DNA from: Streptomyces microflavus
GTDB lineage: Bacteria; Actinomycetota; Actinomycetes; Streptomycetales; Streptomycetaceae
Assembly (NCBI RefSeq): GCF_014650075.1
Contig: NZ_BMUG01000018.1
Location: 62,001-126,000, forward strand
Direction of reading: 5' to 3'
DNA length: 64,000 nt
The translations under genes and the position numbers were made by a program. This document shows, piece by piece, positions 25,573 to 33,582 of this stretch. Below the pieces are notes generated by a model. The model had not been told where the DNA came from, ran no database searches, and saw nothing but the letters and a program-made list of their open reading frames with translations. Positions within the stretch are counted from its first letter, which is position 1, and each line of letters begins with the position of its first letter.

Positions 25573-26141
25573 CGGCCGACACCTCCGCGGATCGGGTCGT
25601 CGGTGCTGGGGGCACGCAAGCTGTCGCCGAGCCGGTCGTACCGTCCACGCCGCGTGGCCAGTACCACCGTGGCGACGATGGTCGCGAACAGAGCCATGCC
25701 CAAGGTCATCATGGTGAGCATCTGCGGGCCCATCAGTGACATCCCGAGGTCCATAGTGGCGTCGGTCGGCGGCTTGCCCCGCCGGGCGGGCCACGGAGTG
25801 GAGAGGATTCCGGCGGCCAGCAGGACGAAGGCGGCGGCACAGATGGCGGTGGCACCCTGCTTGTTGTGCATCATCGTCATCGGCGTGAGACCCGCCGGAT
25901 TCATCATGTACATGATCATGAAGACGGCCATGATGGCCATCTCGATCGTCATCATCAGCACGATGACGATCCCCAGATAGTCCAGGCCCAGCAGCAGCAC
26001 CTCGCCCCCCACGCACAGCAGGGAGGTGAGCAGGGCGAAGGTCGCGCGGGCCATGGAGTCGAAACGGAAGACCATGACGCCGCCGGCCACCGCGAGGGCG
26101 GCCAAGCCCCAGAAGGCGACTTCGCTCAGCACGTACGGCAC
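25569..26141 (-). CDS. nuoJ: Complex I-like subunit NuoJ
   Basis: A 190-residue, five-helix subunit. The helix with MMTIEMAIMAVFMIMYMMNP is unusually Met-rich compared with standard NuoJ. It starts at GTG 26141 with GGAAGAGG upstream, 10 bases after the nuoH stop. NuoJ helps couple the quinone end to proton movement. Confidence 0.88.
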   Translation of the reverse strand: MPYVLSEVAFWGLAALAVAGGVMVFRFDSMARATFALLTSLLCVGGEVLLLGLDYLGIVIVLMMTIEMAIMAVFMIMYMMNPAGLTPMTMMHNKQGATAICAAAFVLLAAGILSTPWPARRGKPPTDATMDLGMSLMGPQMLTMMTLGMALFATIVATVVLATRRGRYDRLGDSLRAPSTDDPIRGGVGR

Positions 26142-26151
26142 CCTCTTCCCG

Positions 26152-27093
26152 TCACCGGACCAGCACCACCAGAGCGACCACCAACGCCTGCAGGATCGCG
26201 AGCGGTGTCAGGACGACCCAGGCCACCTCCATGTAGCGATCCATGCGCAAGGTCGGAACCTTGCGCCGGATCCAGACAAGGAACGCCAGCACGGCCACTG
26301 TTTTGAGGACCGTCCAGAGCCACGGGGGAAGCAGCGGTCCGTTGCCCCCGCCGAGGAAGAGCGGGACGCTGAAAGCAGCAGCCACAGTCAGTAGCAGCCA
26401 ACGGCCGCCCAGAAAGACGATCCGATCAACTCCCGAGAGCTCGGCGGCCGCACCGCCTGCCACATCCCGCCCGGCAGGCTGATCGAACGGGCCCCAGAAG
26501 GCCATCGCCATCGCACTCAGAAGATAGATGGCGAAGGCGACAGGCATCCATACGGCGAACCACAGGCCCGCCTGGGTATCGACGACCTCTCCCACCCGCA
26601 AGGACTCCGCACCCAGCGCGGCGGTGGTGATCGCGAGCATATGGGGAAGTTCGTAGGCAAGTCCCTGTGCAAGGAAGCGATAGCCGCCGATCAGTGCGAG
26701 CGTCGAATTCGGCCCCCACCCCGCAAGCCACACAGCCGCCCATGCGAGGGCCTCCATCGCGTTGAACCACACGATTCCGTCAGCGAGATCGCTGACGGAC
26801 CGGAAACCGAGAGGGACTACGGCGGCGGCTAGCAATGCCGCGACCGGCAGGAGGACCACGCCCAGCCGAGTCAGGGCCACATCGGCCGCGGTCGTACGAC
26901 GCCGTTGCTGCACCAGCAGCCTCAGCACTTCCCGACCAGGTGCGCCCGCAGCCGCAGCAGCCTCAAGGGGTGACCGGGGTCGCGGCCTCGCCGCTGCGAA
27001 CGAAAGTACGGCATCGAAGGAGGCCGCCCCAAGCGCGGCTACGGCCAGCGCCATTGGCAGCAGAGCGGTTGCCCAGAGAGGGGCCTCACTCAT
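26152..27093 (-). CDS. nuoH: Complex I-like subunit NuoH with altered quinone loop
   Basis: A 313-residue, roughly eight-helix subunit. GGYRFLAQGLAYELPHMLAI matches the conserved NuoH helix. The loop that normally reads PFDLPEAE...GY.TEYS, lining the quinone chamber with Glu residues, here reads PFDQPAGRDVAGGAAAELSG, so several conserved acids are missing. ATG 27093 overlaps the end of the preceding gene by eight bases. The change suggests that the quinone site is modified or non-functional. Confidence 0.88.
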   Translation of the reverse strand: MSEAPLWATALLPMALAVAALGAASFDAVLSFAAARPRPRSPLEAAAAAGAPGREVLRLLVQQRRRTTAADVALTRLGVVLLPVAALLAAAVVPLGFRSVSDLADGIVWFNAMEALAWAAVWLAGWGPNSTLALIGGYRFLAQGLAYELPHMLAITTAALGAESLRVGEVVDTQAGLWFAVWMPVAFAIYLLSAMAMAFWGPFDQPAGRDVAGGAAAELSGVDRIVFLGGRWLLLTVAAAFSVPLFLGGGNGPLLPPWLWTVLKTVAVLAFLVWIRRKVPTLRMDRYMEVAWVVLTPLAILQALVVALVVLVR

Positions 27094-28444
27094 GGGCCAC
27101 ACGCGAATCCACCACGGGGACGAGCTCGTCGAGATCAGGATCCAGGCTCGCGACGATGATGCGAGCGCCCGCGAACTCGGCACCCTCCAGAAGCCCCGGC
27201 AGCACGTCCAGTAGCGCCTGAGAAGGCGGCACTGGCCCGTTGAGCCGGCCGCGCGGCCCGCTCAACTCCGTGGCATCGAGCACGCGGGTATCCCCGCACA
27301 CAGCCGCGGCCCGCTCGATCTCGTCCAGCCAGACAAGCAAGCGGCAGTACGCATCCCCGCCCGCGACCAGCGCCGGACCCGTCACGCCCGCGGCCGCCGC
27401 TCGCTCGGAGGACAACTCGCCCAGCCCTCGCGTCAGCCAGCGCAGGGTGCGCGATCGGCGGAGCTGCCGGGCCCACGGCCTGAGCAGTACGCCCAGTTCC
27501 TCCACCGAGGCTCCCGCCAGGACCCGTCGGCGTGCGGAACGCGCGCGCTTCGCCTCGTCGTCCCATCCGGACACGGCCAGGAATCGGCCGACGCTGTCCA
27601 GGTGAGCCGCACACAACCGGCGGGCAGCGAGACCGCGCTCGACGCGTTCCCCCGCGATCACGCGCAACCATGGGTCGTTCCAGAAGGGGTGCCTGGACGA
27701 GGCGCGCACGGAGATCTGATCAACCTCCGCCTGCTGCACCACATCGCCCTGCAACGCCAGCCGCAGCACCAGACCGGCCGGCCAGTCGAGCAAGGCCGGG
27801 CCCAGAGGTACGTGCAGCCGATCCAGCCTCAACCCGTCCCGATCGTCCGCACGGTCCGCCATGGGCAAGCCGGCCACGACCGACATGGCATGCATGTCAT
27901 GCCCGTGACCCCCGCCGTGTGTGCCGTGCGCTTCGTCCTGTCCGTCACCTGAGTGACCGCTGTGGTGGCTCTCCGTCTCGTGCTCCGCGCAGTCGTGATG
28001 GGCAGCGCCGTCTCGAACGGCATGCGCGGGGCCATCAGGGGCGTGACCCTCCCGGCGTCGGGAACCGGCGCGTCCCGAGGGAAGGACCCCGTTCATCCGG
28101 CGTTCTTCCCTCGGAGAGACCGAGACCTGATCGTCTGGACCGAAAAGTGCCAGGTGGCCGTCATCGAGTGCGGCGGTCGCCTGTTCTGCTTCCCGGACCA
28201 CGGCCCTGGACTTCGGTTCCGGAATGCCGTTCCACAGGTTCTCGGCCCAATCGGCTCGGGCGGGGTCGGGGTCGCCCACGACGACGAGCAGGTTCGCGGA
28301 TGCGGGGCCGGCGACGACAGGCCAGCTTCTGCGCAGTAGCTCTTCCTCGACGGCCAAACGCGCCCGGGTAGCGCCTGGACAGGCTGCCAACAGGACCCCG
28401 GGGTGGGCTACCGCCAAGCGTGCGGCCTTGGACCTCAACTCCAT
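27086..28444 (-). CDS. NuoB/NuoD-like fusion lacking Fe-S ligands, with His-rich insert
   Basis: A 452-residue protein between nuoA and nuoH, where nuoB, nuoC and nuoD normally lie. Residues 1-100 resemble NuoB around NLLVVVGD and NGIPEPKSRAVV, but the four Cys ligands of cluster N2 are absent. Residues 134-185 are very rich in His (HHDCAEHETESHH, HGTHGGGHGHDMHAM), a likely metal-binding insert. Residues 205-440 resemble NuoD at HVPLGPALLDWPAGLVLRLAL, with little else conserved. ATG 28444 has GGGAGGGGG upstream and overlaps the nuoA stop. It may be a structural adaptor replacing the redox arm; the electron donor, if any, is unknown. Family resemblance is read by eye. Confidence 0.65.
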   Translation of the reverse strand: MELRSKAARLAVAHPGVLLAACPGATRARLAVEEELLRRSWPVVAGPASANLLVVVGDPDPARADWAENLWNGIPEPKSRAVVREAEQATAALDDGHLALFGPDDQVSVSPREERRMNGVLPSGRAGSRRREGHAPDGPAHAVRDGAAHHDCAEHETESHHSGHSGDGQDEAHGTHGGGHGHDMHAMSVVAGLPMADRADDRDGLRLDRLHVPLGPALLDWPAGLVLRLALQGDVVQQAEVDQISVRASSRHPFWNDPWLRVIAGERVERGLAARRLCAAHLDSVGRFLAVSGWDDEAKRARSARRRVLAGASVEELGVLLRPWARQLRRSRTLRWLTRGLGELSSERAAAAGVTGPALVAGGDAYCRLLVWLDEIERAAAVCGDTRVLDATELSGPRGRLNGPVPPSQALLDVLPGLLEGAEFAGARIIVASLDPDLDELVPVVDSRVAHE

Positions 28445-28821
28445 CGGAACGCCCCCTCCCGCCATGCGTATGCCACGCCTGCGAGAAGTACGCCGAGGAA
28501 GAGAAACATCTCGATGACGGCGCTGACACCGACCGCACTCACCACCTTCGTCCACGGGTACATGAACAACATCTCCATGTCGAAGGCCAGAAAAATCATG
28601 GTCACCGGGTACCAGCGCACGTGGAACCGGGAGAACGGATGCTCGTCCGGATCAAGGCCCCCGCTGAACGGTCTCGTGTTCAGCGGCTCACTCGTCACCC
28701 TCAATGAGGCGCCGACGCCGTAGAGAAGGACGAGGCTTGCGGCAGCCACACCGAGGAGAAACAGCACCGGCTGCCACTCGTAGCCGCTCACCCAGCCCCC
28801 TGCGTCCTGCCTCTGGTCCAT
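28435..28821 (-). CDS. nuoA: Complex I-like subunit NuoA
   Basis: A 128-residue, three-helix subunit. FHVRWYPVTMIFLAFDMEMLFMYPW matches the conserved second helix with its acidic residues. ATG 28821 gives the usual family length, though its ribosome-binding site is weak; an upstream in-frame start would add an unlikely extension. It is the first gene of the eight-gene operon nuoA-(B/D-like)-HJKLMN. Confidence 0.88.
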   Translation of the reverse strand: MDQRQDAGGWVSGYEWQPVLFLLGVAAASLVLLYGVGASLRVTSEPLNTRPFSGGLDPDEHPFSRFHVRWYPVTMIFLAFDMEMLFMYPWTKVVSAVGVSAVIEMFLFLGVLLAGVAYAWREGAFRWS

Positions 28822-28939
28822 CCCTGACTGCCGTCGTAACGCAGACTGCCAGTAGTTCCTTCCGCTCGGTATGTGAAACGCCCAGAAGTGGCATATGTCG
28901 GGTGATATCAGTCCGACTGGTTGGGTCCAAGACGCAGAC

Positions 28940-29336
28940 GGCTGCACGAGGGCTGCCTTTTTCCGGTCGAGGTTCTGTCCGGTACGGCGGCGGAACTGCT
29001 GTTTCCGGACAACGGGTTCGATGTCGTTGTGTCATCGCTCGTGCTGTGCTCCGTCAGCGACGTCGATCGGGCTGCCGCGGAGATGCGCCGCGGGCTCAAA
29101 CCTGGTGGCGAGCTCCGGTTCTACGAGCACGTCCGCTCCGAGCGGACGAAGTTCGCCCGGGTACAGCGCGCTCTCGACGTCCTACGGCCCGTGCGCGGTG
29201 GTGGATGTCACCTGTCCCGCGACCCAGAGTCCGCAATGATCGGGGCGGGACTGAGGGTGGAAACCGTGCGACGCTTCGAGCTCACCATCAACGGGCGTAT
29301 CAGTCCTTCCTCCCTTTGCGTCATCGGCCCGTGTCA
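28940..29336 (+). pseudogene. N-terminally truncated class I methyltransferase
   Basis: The frame encodes VEVLSGTAAELLFPDNGFDVV, VLCSVSDVDRAAAEMRRGLK and GGELRFYEHV, the middle and C-terminal parts of a small SAM-dependent methyltransferase. The N-terminal SAM-binding Gly-rich motif is missing, and the frame then continues only as the antisense of the next gene. It is therefore read as a gene remnant. Bounds are approximate. Confidence 0.7.
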
Positions 29337-29409
29337 TCAAGGCATGTGCATAGGGTGGTTCACCGTCGGCGGCTGGCTCTGGAGGCAGAACCACAAACAG
29401 GGACGGTGT

Positions 29410-30324
29410 TCACGCGTGACCGGGAGAGCAGAAAGCCACCAGGAGAGGAAGGAGTGGCACTGCTACGGCAGCGGCAGCGACGCACCCCCAGAGTGCGGGA
29501 TGCGCTTCCCGGCGGGGCCCGAGGAGGCGCTGTATGCGCACCGATACGCTGTGCCCCCCTGCGGCGAAGGCGCCCTTCGGAGCATGAGCCGCGGCCATTT
29601 CGTACATTGCGGAAGCGAGCACATCGTGTGAGTGACGGCGCAGCGCCCGGTCGTCCGCGATCATCTCCAGCAGGATCGCCGTCTGCTCCTTCGCATGCCG
29701 GGCCAGCGGCACCCTTCCGAAGACGGTGGTGAATGCCTCCGCGGCAGCGAACACCAAGTGGTGACGGCCGACAACGTGGGCCCGCTCATGCTCCAGTACG
29801 GCATCGAGCTGGTCCGTGGAAAGCAGCTGTACGGCGCCCTCGCTGACGACGATCCGCGAACGACGCCCAGGCAGGCAGTAGGCGGCGGGGGAAGCGTGCT
29901 CGATCACGGTGGCATGTAGCTGGCCACAGTGGCGCCCGACCATGTCCAGGACGTTGCGGTGTCGGGAGCGCGCCCGGCGGCCGCGGGCAACGTGGAATGC
30001 GAAGCTAAGAAGCAGGGCCAGAAGTACAGCGACAGGAAGGGCGATGGCCATCAGATCTGCTGTGTTGGGGTCCCCGGTGCCCATGCTGAGAACAACCCCG
30101 CAGGAATGCAGGATCCCCACCAGTCCCGCGTGAAGGTGTTCGGTGGGAGATGCGAGTTGGTATGCCGCCAGAGCGACTGACATCGCGAATGACACGGCGA
30201 GTGCGTGCCACACGGATGCGGCAAGCGCGGGGGCTCGGTGGGGCCAGCTGCTGCGTAGCATCGCCTGCGGGGCGACATAGCCGATGGCCACCGCATAGCC
30301 CATGAGCGCGGGGGCGGCGTTCAC
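29410..30324 (-). CDS. BlaR1-like M56 membrane metallopeptidase
   Basis: A 304-residue protein with several N-terminal membrane helices and an M56 protease domain. The zinc site is AVLEHERAHVVGRHH (HExxH) with a later ADDRAL acid. It has no extracellular penicillin-binding sensor, unlike BlaR1 and MecR1. It overlaps the blaI-like gene by four bases, so the pair is coupled: the protease presumably inactivates the repressor when a membrane or metal signal arrives. A very similar pair lies at 42.2-43.5 kb. Confidence 0.88.
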   Translation of the reverse strand: MNAAPALMGYAVAIGYVAPQAMLRSSWPHRAPALAASVWHALAVSFAMSVALAAYQLASPTEHLHAGLVGILHSCGVVLSMGTGDPNTADLMAIALPVAVLLALLLSFAFHVARGRRARSRHRNVLDMVGRHCGQLHATVIEHASPAAYCLPGRRSRIVVSEGAVQLLSTDQLDAVLEHERAHVVGRHHLVFAAAEAFTTVFGRVPLARHAKEQTAILLEMIADDRALRRHSHDVLASAMYEMAAAHAPKGAFAAGGHSVSVRIQRLLGPRREAHPALWGCVAAAAVAVPLLPLLVAFCSPGHA

Positions 30325-30689
30325 GCCTTGGTCTGCCGTCCATTGGTCCGCAGTGCCTTGCGCAGGGCAGCGACCTCTTCTTCGGACATCCGCTCCACAA
30401 AGTGGGCCAATGCGACCGGGCGATCCTCGCTCGCACCTAGAGCGTCCTCCATGAGAGCTGCCGAGTACGCCTCCCGGCTGCGAACCGGCGTGTAGAGCCA
30501 GGCCCGGCCCTGCTTGCCGCGGAGCAGCCAGCCCTTGTTGAAGAGAATCGTGGCGACGGTCATCACCGTGGTGTAGGCGACAGGGCGGCGTTCATTGATG
30601 TCATCGACGACTTCACGCACCGTCGCGGGCCGATTCCATCGCCAGAGGCAGTCCATGATCTCCGCCTCGAGCTCCCCCAGCCGTCGCAT
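30321..30689 (-). CDS. BlaI/MecI/CopY-family repressor 1
   Basis: A 122-residue winged-helix repressor. LGELEAEIMDCLW and VREVVDDINERRPVAYTTVM are family hallmarks, and the C-terminal helix serves dimerisation. ATG 30689 gives the family N-terminus; upstream codons lack similarity. A palindrome-like site about 115 bases upstream probably mediates autoregulation. Members control beta-lactam resistance, copper export or respiratory genes; here several envelope and metal genes carry related sites. Confidence 0.9.
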   Translation of the reverse strand: MRRLGELEAEIMDCLWRWNRPATVREVVDDINERRPVAYTTVMTVATILFNKGWLLRGKQGRAWLYTPVRSREAYSAALMEDALGASEDRPVALAHFVERMSEEEVAALRKALRTNGRQTKA

Positions 30690-30804
30690 GAGCCCGCCCT
30701 TTCCGCCGCCGTTGTACGTAAGGCCATGGTAGACGGCAGTTCGATCGGTCGCGGCGAGGCGGATGCGCACCAAGACGCCGGCCACACCCACGCCCCCAGC
30801 GTAT

Positions 30805-30821
30805 ACTAAGCTACTACGTAG
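30805..30821. promoter_or_regulatory. Candidate BlaI operator upstream of repressor 1
   Basis: ACTAAGCTACTACGTAG contains a full ACTAA half-site with a weaker partner 10 bases on (TACGT for TTAGT). Its place upstream of the repressor supports autoregulation. Confidence 0.4.
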
Positions 30822-31138
30822 CCCCTTGTATGGTGATCGAGCATGCGGCAGCCGCGCGATGGCCGTTGCTGACTACCCGCACAGTGCGACCGAGGGGCCT
30901 CCCGGCCTGCGCTGTTTCTGCAGGGCGGGCGGGACGTAGAGCGGCGGAGCTTACTGCAGGGCATCGAAGAACCAGCAGCGACCGGGGATCCTCCACGACG
31001 TCCTGCTGCAGGGTGCGTGGTGATCAAGTGCGGCGTCCTTCGTTTGTCAGGGGGCTAGTTGCTGTCCAGGACGACTAAAGCCGAGCCGCTCAAGCCGCAG
31101 CCGAGTACGGCTGCCCACGAACTAGGAGAATCACTGTC
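30822..31138. other. Gap with no recognised feature
   Basis: About 315 bases between the BlaI operator and the SanA-like gene. It contains a ribosome-binding site (AGGAG near 31122) for the next gene but no other feature that I can support. Confidence 0.5.
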
Positions 31139-31843
31139 ATGCGCCTGCCGCGCCCACATGCGAGCGCCATCATCAGGCCGTGTCTGCCGCGCACCCGCGC
31201 GGGGCAGCGGCGGGTCGTGCAGGCGGTGATGCTCCTGTGCGTGCTGGCGCTGCTGCCCGCGATGTGGGTGTTCACGGTGGCGGACGGGCGGCTGCGGACG
31301 ACGGCCGAGGCCCCGCGCAGCGGTGTGGCCGTGGTCTTCGGTGCGGGCTTGTTCGGGAACGGCGAGCCGTCGATCTTTCTAGCCAGCCGCCTCGACGCGG
31401 CGGCGGAGCTGTACCGCGAGGGCCGTGTCGAGGCGGTTCTGGTCACTGGCGACAACAGCAGTGAGCACTACAACGAGCCACACGCCATGCGCCGCTACCT
31501 CACCCATCGCGGCGTCCCCGACGCTCGCATCGTCAGCGACTACGCCGGCTTCGACACCTGGGATTCATGCGTGCGGGCCAAGAGGATCTTCGGCGTTGAC
31601 CGCGCCATTCTCGTCAGCCAAGGCTTCCATATCCGCAGGGCGGTCGCCCTCTGCCAGGAGGCGGGCGTCGACGCTTACGGCGTCAGCGCGGCCGACCACC
31701 ACGACGCGATCTGGTACTACAGCGCCACCCGCGAAATGTTCGCAGCGAACAAGGCGGTCCTGGACGCGGTGTTCAAGCCGGACCCCCAGTTCCTCGGGCC
31801 GAGGGAGCCGGGGGTGGAGCGAGCGCTGACGGGCGCCCGGTGA
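31139..31843 (+). CDS. SanA/YdcF-like DUF218 membrane protein
   Basis: A 234-residue protein. One N-terminal membrane helix (VVQAVMLLCVLALLPAMWVF) is followed by an extracytoplasmic DUF218 domain: GVAVVFGAG, ASRLDAAAELYREG, VLVTGDNSSEHYNEP and VSQGFHIRRAVALC are characteristic. SanA homologues affect envelope integrity and vancomycin exclusion in enteric bacteria; the biochemical activity is unknown. It stands alone, next to the BlaI/BlaR1 pair. Confidence 0.85.
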   Translation: MRLPRPHASAIIRPCLPRTRAGQRRVVQAVMLLCVLALLPAMWVFTVADGRLRTTAEAPRSGVAVVFGAGLFGNGEPSIFLASRLDAAAELYREGRVEAVLVTGDNSSEHYNEPHAMRRYLTHRGVPDARIVSDYAGFDTWDSCVRAKRIFGVDRAILVSQGFHIRRAVALCQEAGVDAYGVSAADHHDAIWYYSATREMFAANKAVLDAVFKPDPQFLGPREPGVERALTGAR

Positions 31844-31974
31844 TCTGGTGTCGCCGGTGAGCGCGTGTCGGCTGACCGCGTGCTTTGTAGTTAGATGCGA
31901 AGTGCTGCAAGAACGGTGGAGGTCTCCACCCAGGCTGACGCGGAGTCGCGGGATGGGCGGGCGATTCGGGCGAT

Positions 31975-32625
31975 TCAGTGCCCTGAGTGTCCTGCGGGGT
32001 GGCCGTGGTGCTCGTGCCGGCGCGGCGGCCTCCGGTCGTCCGGTCCGGGGTGCGCGTCGCGCAGCCCGGACAGGGTCACTGTGACGAGCCGGTCGGTTGC
32101 CGCTTCGGAGGGCAGGGCGGCAGCGGCCGTGAGGGCGTGAAGGCAGTACGTGGCCAGCTCATCGGGCGCGATGTCGTCACGGAAGACGCCGATCTGTGCC
32201 CCCTCGGCCAGTAGATCCCGGATCATGCCGTGGAGCTGCTGCTGTGCTCGGACAACGCGCTTGTCCCGGTGAAGGAGCGCCGAGAGCTCGGTGCCCTGGT
32301 GCACCCGGGCCTGGCGTGAGATGTGAGCGAACGCCCGTAGGACCGCCTCAAGTTGTTCGCCGGCTCCATCGGTCTGATCGCGGACCTCTGCGAGCTGTCC
32401 CAGGTGCTCGGTGATCTGGCGGTCGTGCCAGGCGAGCAGGATCGCCTCGACGTCCGGGAAGTACTTGTACAGCGTGGCCCGTCCGATGCCGGCCTTCTCG
32501 GCGATCTGCGACATCGTCACCGACCGCAGGCCGTGCTCGGCGGCCAGCTCCGCGGTGGTGTTCAGGATCGCGTCGCGCACGGCGCGGCGGTGCGCCTCGA
32601 TCGTCTCGTTCCACAGCTTCGGCAC
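31975..32625 (-). CDS. TetR-family regulator with His-rich tail
   Basis: A 216-residue protein. The N-terminal HTH is VTMSQIAEKAGIGRATLYKYF (around residues 40-60), followed by a ligand-binding helical region. The C-terminus ends HEHHGHPAGHSGH, an unusual His tail that may bind metal. It is divergent from two small membrane-protein genes; a palindrome between them is a likely operator. The His tail suggests metal sensing, which is inference. Confidence 0.88.
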   Translation of the reverse strand: MPKLWNETIEAHRRAVRDAILNTTAELAAEHGLRSVTMSQIAEKAGIGRATLYKYFPDVEAILLAWHDRQITEHLGQLAEVRDQTDGAGEQLEAVLRAFAHISRQARVHQGTELSALLHRDKRVVRAQQQLHGMIRDLLAEGAQIGVFRDDIAPDELATYCLHALTAAAALPSEAATDRLVTVTLSGLRDAHPGPDDRRPPRRHEHHGHPAGHSGH

Positions 32626-32674
32626 TCGATCAGTGTACGTGGTGGCGATGTCGATACACCGTGCTCTATGCCGT

Positions 32675-32687
32675 AGACATCATGTCT
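32675..32687. promoter_or_regulatory. Palindrome, probable TetR operator
   Basis: AGACAT-C-ATGTCT is a perfect 13-base palindrome in the gap between the divergent TetR gene and the small membrane gene. Confidence 0.45.
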
Positions 32688-32745
32688 CGTAAACTGCTGC
32701 TGACGACGAACGGCATGACGTCCACGCACCGTGAGGGACACGCAT

Positions 32746-32913
32746 ATGGTTGATTCACCTTCTCGCCCTGACGCCGCCAGTCAGGGGACCGGTCCGGCGG
32801 CACATCCCGGCATGCCGCGCTGGGCGAAGACGCTTGTGATCGCCGCTGGTGCAGCCCTGCTTGTGGCGTTCGTGCTTATGCACACGCTTGACGGCAGCAT
32901 GGGGGACCACTGA
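32746..32913 (+). CDS. Small single-pass membrane protein
   Basis: A 55-residue protein with one membrane segment (TLVIAAGAALLVAFVLMHTL) and a short C-terminal tail ending GSMGDH. ATG 32746 follows GAGGGAC; an upstream in-frame ATG at 32731 is possible. It ends 5 bases before the next gene and forms a unit with it, divergent from TetR. No function known. Confidence 0.65.
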   Translation: MVDSPSRPDAASQGTGPAAHPGMPRWAKTLVIAAGAALLVAFVLMHTLDGSMGDH

Positions 32914-32918
32914 TTGCG

Positions 32919-33482
32919 ATGACTATGAACCCTCGCCTCCGTAAGTTCGCGCTCACCGTGCACGTCACTTCGTCAGTCGGCTGGCTCGGTGCCGTCGCCG
33001 TCTTCCTTGTCCTCGCCGTCGCGGGTCTGACCAGTCAGGATGCACAGACGGTGCGGGGCGCCTATCTCGCGATGGAGCTGACCGGCTGGCTGGTCCTGGC
33101 GCCATTGAGCCTCGCTTCGCTGCTCACGGGAGTCGTCCAGGCCCTGGGCACCTCGTGGGGCCTGTTCCGCCACTACTGGGTTCTGTTCAAGCTGCTGATC
33201 ACCGTTATCGCGACCTTTCTTCTGCTGTTGCACATGCAGGTGGCCAGCCACGTCGCCGATGTCGCAGCAGAGACAAACCTGTCCAGTAGCGATCTCGTCG
33301 GGATGAGGATCCAGTTGCTGGCCGACGCCGCCGCTGCCTTGCTGGTCCTGCTCGTGGCGGTCACGCTGTCGGTGTACAAGCCGAGGGGCCTGACCCGTCA
33401 CGGATGGCACAGGCAGCATGAGCCGCGAGAGAAGCGGCCCGTAGGCCGAGGCGACCAGGCAGCAGGTCTGACCGTCTCCTGA
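32919..33482 (+). CDS. Four-helix membrane protein, DUF2269-like
   Basis: A 187-residue protein with four predicted membrane helices. It has LTVHVTSSVGWLGAVAVFLVL, where the His-x-x-x-Ser-x-Gly-Trp pattern resembles the DUF2269 group and other small haem-like four-helix proteins. Other His residues lie in helices 3 (LLLHMQVASHVA). Function unknown. It is cotranscribed with the small membrane gene and probably controlled by the divergent TetR. Confidence 0.75.
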   Translation: MTMNPRLRKFALTVHVTSSVGWLGAVAVFLVLAVAGLTSQDAQTVRGAYLAMELTGWLVLAPLSLASLLTGVVQALGTSWGLFRHYWVLFKLLITVIATFLLLLHMQVASHVADVAAETNLSSSDLVGMRIQLLADAAAALLVLLVAVTLSVYKPRGLTRHGWHRQHEPREKRPVGRGDQAAGLTVS

Positions 33483-33582
33483 TGCCGGGACAAGTAGAAC
33501 GCGCCTGCCGGCAACCGCCGAGTCATGTCAGGTGCCGCTTCGATCAGCGACCTGTGATCACCGGATTAGGCAAGCGCGACCG

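Noticed and set aside
20471..28821. Annotating the nuo operon as a normal NADH dehydrogenase I
   Set aside because: NADH, FMN and Fe-S subunits are absent and the B/D-like adaptor has no cluster ligands.
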